A DNA stretch of 15,290 nucleotides. It comes from Planoprotostelium fungivorum. Lineage: Eukaryota > Evosea > Variosea > Cavosteliida > Cavosteliaceae. A model generated the notes under the pieces. That model searched no databases. It worked only from the letters and a program-made list of their open reading frames with translations, and was not told the origin of the DNA. Location of the stretch: the NCBI GenBank assembly GCA_003024175.1, contig MDYQ01000132.1, positions 64,001 to 79,290 of the forward strand. Direction: 5' to 3'. Position numbers and translations under genes: made by a program. Position 1 is the first letter of the stretch; every line of letters begins with the position of its first letter. Below are positions 1 to 9,900 of this stretch, piece by piece.

Positions 1-237
1 ACAGCACCGACCTCGCATATCTTTCACTTCTCTGCGTGATGCACAAGCTGGAAGACGGTTTCCCCTAGCCATCATCAGCACGTCCTCCTTGAAACGTAAG
101 AGGTCAGCTGCATCCCACACTCCTTCTATCTCTCCCATCTTGTATTCTTTGTTGTCTGCACCCTCCAACGCAAGAGCCGCCCCCGTACCATCTGGCATGG
201 AGGCGGCGTCATTATGAGAGATTTCATCGATTTTCAT
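1..237 (-). CDS. 5' end of an unrecognised protein-coding gene, cut by the window edge
   Basis: An ATG at 237-235 on the minus strand opens a frame of 79 codons that stays open to the left edge, so only the N-terminus is visible. It begins MKIDEISHNDAASMPDGTG and later reads VWDAADLLRFKEDVLMMARG followed by NRLPACASREVKD. Acidic and small residues dominate the first 45 positions; the rest is mixed and looks like ordinary coding sequence. I do not recognise the family. The stretch DLLRFKE followed by a Pro-containing segment faintly recalls an eIF4E-binding motif, but the usual tyrosine is a tryptophan here, so this is only a weak hint. The gene lies 677 bp downstream of the huntingtin stop in the same direction. 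A three-codon upstream ORF (245-234) overlaps the start as ATGA. Confidence 0.6.
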   Translation of the reverse strand, partial: MKIDEISHNDAASMPDGTGAALALEGADNKEYKMGEIEGVWDAADLLRFKEDVLMMARGNRLPACASRREVKDMRGRCC

Positions 238-914
238 AACGCCATCGTCTTATGAGCCGTGTTCGCAGATACATACTGCTGCGTCTGTCATCCATTCATA
301 CGTCGTTTACCGTGTCGTTAACCAGATAGCACGTTAAGTTACCGAGGGATTGCGATTCAGCTACGGATGATTCGGTTACCTCGCCGCACGGCAGTGAATT
401 TTACAGGGCAACGATAAACGGAACGAACCCACACAAGACGGACGAGGTAGGGTACTCAATTCGTCAGGTGATTTATCAATGTATTCTCTCTTTGGACAAT
501 GTCTCTGGGTTCCAAACGCAAGACAAATTCGCCGCCATCGCACAATCCCTATGCATCATGGAACGTCCATCAGCTCTCAAAAGATCCCCGATTTTGTCCA
601 TTACGAATTAACGACGAATTGAACTGTCCTCCGGTCGGGACGAGCGACGCCACTCTCGCCTGAGGCGGTGTGTACTTCAACCAAGATCTGGTCAAAAATG
701 TGCTGTTGCAACAAACAGACGAGATACTCTGTCACACGAATCCCTCTTTCTCACACTTCCTATTTGCCTCTCATTTCCTCGTATACCGCTGTCATTGTCG
801 ATTTCACAGGACAGGATGGACCGAAGAATTGTCACATTTACACAAGCCGTCAAACTTTTGTCGTTCTAGTGTGTAAAAGTGCAGATGAAATCTCGTGTTT
901 CGATCATCTTCTAT
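238..914. other. intergenic stretch between huntingtin stop and the left-edge gene
   Basis: This interval should hold the huntingtin 3' untranslated region and the promoter and leader of the left-edge gene. I see no long coding exon, no RNA gene and no large repeat. On the minus strand an ATG at 601 opens a 41-codon frame ending at 476 (MDKIGDLLRADGRSMMHRD...). It has no obvious donor site and may be chance or an undetected first exon. Neither dispersed word, CGTTGTAG nor GAAATTTC, occurs here. No canonical AATAAA was seen just after the huntingtin stop. Confidence 0.5.
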
Positions 915-3900
915 TTAACTCTTAGTAGAGAACGAGTGATAGACTGGATGAATGCTCTTCTCTAACATGGAAATGAATGTTTCAGCTCCTTCTTCAGTCT
1001 GTGCTCCATAGAAATCTTCCAATGCCATGAACAGCAACTCGTCGCTGACATCAGCAGAGACGACGACCTCTTGAAAACTGGGTCAGTCAAGGAATGGTAT
1101 CATTCGAGTGGAACGTTGTAGATGAGAGGATACACGGCTCTGTGCTGTCTGTGCTGCGATGCTGCCAGCAAGATGCATGTGATGGCCCACACGCTCATGT
1201 TCTTCGAAGAGAGGTCCAAATATTTGGGCAGGAAGATGTGAATCCAACTGACGACACCAGCGTGCTGTCCCCTTCCCATCATCCAGTGGAACATCTACAA
1301 CGATGAATCTTCTCGGAAACTTTCATCTACAACGAGTCACCTCGAATATGACGAGGGCGGTGCATTGTGGGTGAATTCCGGAGGACATTTGTTTCTCGAA
1401 TTCGGCCAGGAGGAAACAGAGAGACTCTTCATCGTTAAACAGATCTTGCAGTAACAGAGGTATGACCCTGTGTCACACGTCAGTCTTCTCGTTGTCTCTC
1501 CATGAATTCACTTGAGCAGGGCCTCCTTCTCGTTTGGGAAAGCTCTCCCTTCCATCTTGGCGAAACAAAGTTTCATCCTCTCGGTGTTGTCCATGTGGTG
1601 AATCGGTCTATTCTTATCGTCCCTGCAATGAATGAGTCACTCATTTACTCCTTCACATACGGTTCTCGTGACATCGATAGATGGCTCGTTGTAGATGATG
1701 TCGTGTCGAATGAAATGTATTTCACCTCTTATCGTGTCCTTCTTCTGAATAGATGCAAGTGACCAAGAGGGACAGAGTGATCATCGATTGGATCGTGTTC
1801 GCGTTCTTCAGAAGCAATTTGTTCTTCGTCGAGGCGAAGGCCGTGATCGCCTCTCTCTGCCCACGTTTCAATCCCCACTCCCGGCATCTTTTTTTCTCAC
1901 CTGGTGAACGTCCAGTGAGGCGGATATGAGTAGACGAGAGAAACCACGGTAGACGCAGTTGATTACGGCCACGTGACACTGTCTGTCCATGACGTAAGAC
2001 AGGACGCTCTGTACAGCCTGACCGGTGAACTTCTCTTGCTCTGATTCGGCCGGGTATTCTTCGATGAGAGAGAATGTGACGGACATGCAATGGAGCAACA
2101 GCTCCATGGACAGATCGGGCTTGGCCATGAACTGTAATAGCATCTTGAAGAGAGTTCCCAGGAACGGTGGGGGAAGCTGGGAAGATGTGAGATGACGAAA
2201 TTTCATCGATCTTTCACTCACTTTGAATGTGTGGGACTGAATGACGTAGAGTAAGCCGTTGAACGCGGCCAGGTGCATCATACTGTTTTCGTCTTCTAAA
2301 CTACTCTTGATGATCCTGCCGATCAGATTCTGATTCTCCTTCTTTGAATTCTCCACCGTACAAGCCTTGCACAGAGTGATGACGATGCAATATCTGATGA
2401 GATAATCTTCCGTGGTCTCCGCATCGTACATCTTCGTGTACAGATCGATAACATCTTTGTACTGTTGTAGATCGAACAGATCGGATAATACGAGGAGACT
2501 CTGTACGCAGTGATATCGCATCATGACGTCTCCTGTGACGATTGAGAAGGAGAAGATGGATGGTGAGGTCACTTGTATCTGCCGCTTTCGACAAGAGGAA
2601 TTGAATGAAGCTGGTCAGCCTGGGTTCTCTGGAATCTGCGAATCGCTTCTGGATTTCTTTCACGCTCCTCTGGCCGTGATAGAAATCTTGCATTCCAATT
2701 CTCGAGGGAAATCTTTTTTTGAATTCAATTTTTTCTTCTTTTCCTCTTTGCGATTTCGTCTCTCACCTCTCTAGATGGGCGTGATAAGGTGACAGCTCTG
2801 CCAACGTCTTCATTTCTGCCGGATAATTGTAGACATCCTCCGTGATGGATAATAGATTGGAGAGTATGGTGTGCTGCGATTGAATCATGCACGTATCGAT
2901 GATGGCCTGCAGACGGCACAGCTTGGGTCCGTATTCCATGTCATTCGATAGGAAGAAGAGCTCTCTACAACGAGGAATGAAGCTGAAGAGCCCTCCATTA
3001 CCGGTGGGCTTCACGTCGGTCTCGAATTCACGCTTGAGAAGGCCCTGGGAAGACGTCATCTACAACGATGTAGATGTAGAATATATTCACCCGCAGGAGA
3101 ACGTGAGTGGCAACACGGATGGCTTGGTAGACTGACTCTTGATCGATCATCTCGGACGATTCTTCCGCGAAATCTCCGGACTGTTCCCTGGGAACGTACC
3201 TATGACGTCATCATTACGTATCGTCCCCCGTCGTGTACGTATCGTGATATTGTGTGAGATATCTCACTTGAGTATGGTGTCCAAGATGGAGTGGAATTGT
3301 CTCTCGTTGCTCCACCCCACACATTCAACTAATTTAGACAATGACCGCATGAAATCTGGAGGTACTTCTCCTTCATCGTATCTATCTACAACGAGACGAT
3401 GAGTCACAGACATAGAGGATGGATCTCACCATCACAAGTCAACCAGTGTTGGATGATCTCTTCTAGATAGTGAATGGATAATTTGGAGATGAGGAGGAAG
3501 AAAGAGTTGAGAATGGACGGACAAGTGTTGTGAGAGTTGAGATACCTGACATCGATTCAGGAGGATTCAAAACCATCGAGACGCAAGCTCATCGTGCGGA
3601 TTTTTCCGCGAGTATGAGGAAGAGAGGGCAGAGGAGAGAAAGACTAGTTCTCACCTGTGATGGAGTTGTGAGCAGAGGAACGAGATCTGCTCGATCAAGC
3701 TGGAGCCTTCCTTCGGAACATCGGATAAATAGGATTTCATGTAAATCTCTTGCTTCTCTGCTAAAATGACGAAAAATCGCAATAAATGGGGGAAAATATC
3801 CTCCCAACCACTCTTATCCCCTTCCTCTTGCGTTCGATCTACAACGAGGATGCACAACTATCTCCTTCAGACCGAAACAATAAAATGAAATAAAATGTTC

Positions 3901-6900
3901 ACCTGGAAGATGGCGTCGGCGTCGTAGAGAGCTGGCTCGTTGTAGTTCTCCGAATCCTTCTCTCCTTCTTCTCTCCTACCAATGAGACAAGACACGAACG
4001 ACCTCAACAACCCGATGAGAAATTCACCCTGTCATTCCTTCAGCGTCTCGTTGTAGACGAAAACTTCGTATAAATTTTTTCCCGCTCACCGGATGGGTCT
4101 GGTACAGATCGGATAAATTCTCGTTCTTTTGGATGTACAGGTAAGTGATGGTGCATCTCATTGTAGATAGCACTTCAGACCATCTGATAAAAGACAGATC
4201 GGTCAGGGAAGTATGTATGATACGTAGCCGATTACCCAGGTACGTACGTAACCCCTTCATCACTTTCTCGTCCCGTATCTCTTCGTTCTGCCGCACGTGA
4301 GACCGAAATCTCATCGAAATTTCACAGACTCACGTTCTGATTGTGGTGTTGTAGATGGTGAGCGATGTCCTTCAGATAATATTCCAACCAATCTTCCGGT
4401 ATTTTTCCGAGAACGATCGAATCGTACAGCTCCTCTCCCGTGAAGGAGAACAATGTCTTCCTGACGTTCTTAAGATCTACATCTACAACGCTCCCGCTGA
4501 TGATGCTGTTCCTTCTCTGTCTGCCTCGGTCCATGCTGATGCTCAGATTCAGAATCTGCTCGTCTAATTCTTCGGGAGGTTTCGATTCTTCCGGTACGGG
4601 ATCTACAACGTTGTAGACGGGAGTGATGGAGCGAGGGCGCAGGACGTTGGTGGGGAGACGGTGTGATTCTAAGAGGCGGTTCTGAGGAGGTGAATTCGGT
4701 GGAGATTTCGGTGAAAACTCACCATCCTCTTACGTAACACGACGTTGTGGCAGGCGTTGGATGACGTCATTTTGGATAGTAACGCGGACACTTGAGGGGA
4801 ATTTGGCAATCTACAACGAGTCAAGGGATGAATTTTCGGTGACATCTACCGTTCGAAGAGTTGTAGACAGGCGAATTTCTGGACGAGTGAGGCGGCAGAA
4901 TCCTCCATCATGGTTTCACATTTAGAGAGAATTTTCCCGATGAAACCGTTACCCTGTTGATCTCCATCGATGAGTAACGTCAAACACTGCGACACCTGTT
5001 CACGTTCAGAAGATAGAAATAAAATGAAATAAAAGGTGTCGAGTGAAACATAGGATGAACGTTCACCTTGTGTAGGTTCATGTGTGTCATGACGAATTGC
5101 AAGAAGTGATCACAATCGATCAATTTGATCAAATTCTCGTCCCTGGGATTCCGTACGTAAGGTACGTACGAGCAACAAGATAACATCCAGAAGGAAGACT
5201 GTGTCAAGTGCAACCAATTCTGGCTCGTTGTAGATGGATTTTCCTCCAGAAATTTCGGTCGAAATTTCGTCACGGGGGCACGAGCAGACGTGAGGATTCT
5301 GTACCACAGGAGCATCTGCTCGGAGCGGTTGTCTCCGAAATTTCCGGAAATAATCGCGGAAATTTCTGCCATCTTTCCTTCGATGTCGAGATCGATCTGG
5401 TCCTCCTTGGAATGCATGCGGTACATCTGCATGACAGATCTGAAATTTCATTGAGTGATCGAAATAAAATGGAATAAAATGACATTTCTTTGTCGTTTTA
5501 GATGTTCGACAGATGGAGGAAAAAAGATGAAGTTCACCTAGAAGAATGTACCAATGCATCTCTCGGCGTTGTAGATGAAGATCCCATCAATAGATCCATA
5601 CAGATGACCATCAGATACGAAATGAGATCTCCCGCCAATCCATTCTTGTTCGTCATGGCAAATCGACCGCACCTGGGCACAAATAAATGGTCCACCAGAG
5701 GTACCACCCCCTCACCTGTGTCCCAAATGAATGATCCTCATGATCTGAAGGACGAGATAAGACTCGTTTGTGGGTGCGGGTGTGTCTTGTGTACGGTTGT
5801 CGGCATTTTGATTCTTCGTCGACATGTAGTGTTGACCGAAGGCAGATAAGAGTGTGTCTTCTCTAATGAACGTACAGAGATGCAATAGCTGTGACGTTCA
5901 TCATTCAATAGAAGGGAATGATGTACTGGTATTATGAAATGGATCAAAATGATTAAAACAGATTAAAATAGATGAAATACATACCATGATGGTTCCTGGA
6001 ACCCAAGGAATGTGTGAGATCAGATCCTCCTTCGGATAATTTTCCCTGAATTTTCTACCGTCACTCTCCCTCTCCAATTCCTCCGTAAATTTCTCCGACT
6101 TTTCTATGACATCCATCAGATGCTCCACCAGATGACTCGGCGACAACATCGTCGATGACAAGTGCTCGATCAGCTTCCTCATGATCATCAGATCCTTCAT
6201 CTCATCAGCTCCCTCTCATTCCAATGCAACTCACTTCGAACCCATCGATGACCAGACGATCGGCCCCCATATCAGAAAATACGGAAAAAAGGCGGTTGTA
6301 GATGGCTTGCGAGATTTCCTTCCATTCGGATTCAATGTCGTAATCCGGCTGAGAGGAGCTGTGGCGGTATTCTTCCGTGGAGATGGCTAAGAGGCGATAG
6401 ACGGCGGGGAGGTGGATGGGTTTGTCTAAGAGGATACTCATGAAGGAAGCTCGCATCTCTTTCAGTTCCTCCATGGTCCAACGGCGGGATTCGTCTGGTG
6501 TCGGATGAGTCGATGATGATGATGGGATGATCGCTCGATCGTGTGATGATGTGATGATCGATCGTGTGATGATGTGATGATCGATCGTGTGATGATGTGA
6601 TGATCGATCGTGTGATGATGTGATGATCGATCATCACGATGGTGAAGGTGTGATGATGACCCACAGGTGTGAGCTCGGTACAGGTGATAGGCGTAAGGTC
6701 TCAACGTCTCAAAATGTACGAGATCTCCGTTTCCACGCGAGATTTCTCTGACGACCATTGTCTCTCCCGCCATGGATGTCATGGCAACTCGGAGCAAGCT
6801 GACGAAATTTTTCCCCGCCAAAAGAAATGGAACTTGCTTGGAGTAGAGAAAGAGAGACGTTGTCAGCTCGTAGATGGGCTGCAGGATGACCTATTTATAG

Positions 6901-9900
6901 ATCAATCGAAAGTGAAGGAGAAGAGGGATCGTATGAGAGGTGAAAAGAGAGAAAAATTAAATAAAATGGGAAATCAAACCTGAGGCTGAGCGAGATATGC
7001 GTTGACCGATTGGACTTGAGACACGACGAATTGTAGAAAGACGTAATCTTTGTCCAGACGACCATAATCTACACCGAAACGGACCAGCAAAGTGAGAAAA
7101 GCTGAAAGATTACATTCAGAAATACAAGAAAAGTGAAGATTCATTCATCATATTGTAGACATATGAGCCGATAGTGTGAAAATATTCTCACCTAAAATGT
7201 CCTGTTGTAGACCGACGTGGTGACTATTCTGATACTTTTCCATCGATTTCAAGAGAAGTGGCTCGAAGCTTCTGACCAGAGACCGATTGGTCGAATTACT
7301 GTACCCTCATCAATCTACAACGCCGTTGTAGATGAACGATTACCTGGAAAATTTCGAATACCTCTCCTCCTTCCTCGAGGCCAGCTGGTCCATTTGCAGC
7401 GTGAAAAACCGATGAAAATTGTCGACAATATCAAGAGAATCTTCCTGTAAATTTCCGGTCGAAGACGTGAGAGACATACTGGACACCCCAAAGTTTGGCA
7501 TCTACCATCGCGTCAATCTACAACCTGCCATCATTTTAATGAAATCTCACCGTCTGAACTGTCGTCTGATCTTGAGCGTAGATAGAAGTGAAGAGCTGCT
7601 TCATGCAAGAGACGACAGACTTGGACTCCTTCTCGAACAGGACATAGAGGTAGCCAATGATCTCGTCTGCGTGTGGTGTGATGGTCTTACCCAAGCAACG
7701 GACTACATCTCTCAACGTGTCGAGACAGGCCACGGTGATCTGTGACACTTTGTCGTCGAACAGATTCGAAGCCGAAACCTATTCATTCGTTTCAGACGTG
7801 TGAGAACGTACGAAAAGACAAATCAAATGGAGGGAGAAACGGAGCGTTGTAGATGGACTCACGTCTCCCTTTCTCGTGATCTGCAGGCGCTCGTAGAGTT
7901 TGACGAATATGGGGTCGTCCCAAAAGTCTCCCAATTTGGGACCTCCCACCTTCTCGTCCTTGCCAAAGACACTGTTGAACAGGTCCCCGCTGGATTTTTC
8001 CGTCAACTTTTCCAAACTCTTTCCTGATACGACTGCGGTGATGGTGGATACGGTCTGTAGCAGGTGACGTAAGATGAGATTTCTGTGAGTTCCCAACTCG
8101 ATGTCTTGCTCGCTACTACCCTTCAGTAGGTACCCCATCATCTACATTCAGTCGTCAACATTCAATTCGAATTTTGCATGTCGTGAGATTCACCTGTATG
8201 ATGTGGATGTGGACATCCAGATCTACAACGAGCCAAGGACAGGCGTTCAAGCTGTCCATCAGTAGTGGAATGACATCCGACATGTACAACATGACGATGC
8301 GTCCTGAGAACGGATTTTTCCTCGAATATTCCTTCGCCAACAGCATGAGAGCATAGTACGAACCCTTACTCTCGTTGATGAGATGATATTTTCCGATGAC
8401 GCCCAACAGCCACTTCAGCACATAAGTGATGTTCTCGTACATCCTGCCCTGCTTCGACAACTAGTCTGGGTCAGGTCCGGTGGCACGAATTTTCGCGACG
8501 ATCTACAACTCACCCTGGGGATGCTCTGACTGACCACGGAGAGGGGTTGAGTGTACTGAGATCGAGTGATGACGATGGGAAAGTAAGCCGAGACGACCAA
8601 GTTCACGATGGATGTGGCTGCGTTGTTTCTCACTCTGACGTCGTTTGCTCCCAATTCGAGGAAAATGGAATCGAATATTTGCTCTTGGATGTTGGAGACC
8701 AGAGAGGTAGAGCCTTCGTTACGTACGTAATGTCTTTGATTCCGCGAAATTTCGTCGATTCGGAAGGATGAAGTCCACAGGTGCTCCTCGACTACACTGA
8801 GAGCGTACAGATTCGTAGAACAGAGAGCGTTCATGGCCTGTCGTCAAGTCAGTCGACGTCGACACGGTCACGTGACCAAACTGAGTTTTCATCTAAATTT
8901 CACCTCGATTCGGACTAGCCAGTATGAGTCTTCTTTGATGTGCTTGAGGAGTTCTCTCATGACTCTCTTGCAAAGTAGAACTGTATCAGGTGACAATTGA
9001 AACGACTGCAATTGGGACATGCATTCCAGCGTGTGGCCCAACGATCTACAACACAGTTGTAGAGCAACGGTGGACGTGTCGTTTGTCAGGGAGGACAGGA
9101 GGTGCTGAGATAGCATATTCTCTAATTCGACGTCTCTGTGTTGATCGTAGTTGTAGTGGCTGCCCAAGATATTTCCTGGAATTTTTAACGGTGAAAATTC
9201 AATGAAATCTACCGATGAGAGTGTAACCCGTTCCACGGATGAGAGGATCCGTGTCCTTTACGAGTGGATCAATGAATTGGTCCAGGGGAGTACTGAGATT
9301 TTCCAGGAAAAGTTTCGAGTGGTGCTTGTTCATGGCACTACAACAGCCGAGAGCAACGGCACGATTGGCCGTACGAAATTTCTTCTCCTTATTCGTGACA
9401 ATTCCTTCCAACTTTTCCACGATATCTCCGTCTACAACGAGTCAAATGGGATCGATATTCAATAGAATCCTCACAGATGCGTTGTAGAGAAGATAAGCCT
9501 CCCCACGCGGAAGGAAATTTCGAGTAAAATTCGACCATGCTGTGGAGTAATTCGAGGGCCACACCGACGACGTTGTGATCTTCGTTCTTCAGACTGGGGA
9601 AATTTCAGTGGAATTCGTGTAGTATGGGAATTTCACCTGAGATATACAATGTGATATACATATGGTACATAAGCAATGAATGGGTGTTTGGGATGAATCG
9701 TGCTACCACCTACATCACGATCAGTTCATCTCCATCATGGACACGATCATGATCACGATCATCGATCGACACGATCACGATCATCGATCAAGATGACCGA
9801 TCACGATCACCAACACGATCACGATCATGATCTATCCACTACTCACTCGATGGATTCTCCGACAACTTTGACATGTGCAGACACACACTCAACGACCCCA

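Noticed and set aside
476-601. A 41-residue minus-strand ORF in the left intergenic region
   Set aside because: It looks mildly coding, but I found no splice sites linking it to the left-edge gene and no recognisable similarity.
668-925. Two overlapping plus-strand ORFs of 68 and 85 codons
   Set aside because: No similarity or splice context; they probably cover the huntingtin 3' untranslated region in antisense.
2459-2480. TTGTAGAT-like stretches at 2463, 2829, 4349, 6295, 7029, 7204 and 9044 as further copies of the dispersed word
   Set aside because: They lack the full 8-base core and encode ordinary huntingtin residues (for example DLQQY, VYNYP), so they were not counted.
1868-2572. A single 234-residue ORF on the minus strand taken as one exon
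   Set aside because: Its first 13 codons lie in intron 34, its end reads into intron 36, and it hides the in-frame intron 35. Only 2532-2222 and 2176-1901 are kept as coding.
6332-6821. Minus-strand ORFs with HHTIDHHIITRS-type repeats
   Set aside because: They translate the 23-bp tandem array of intron 18; only 6890-6665 and 6494-6235 fit huntingtin.
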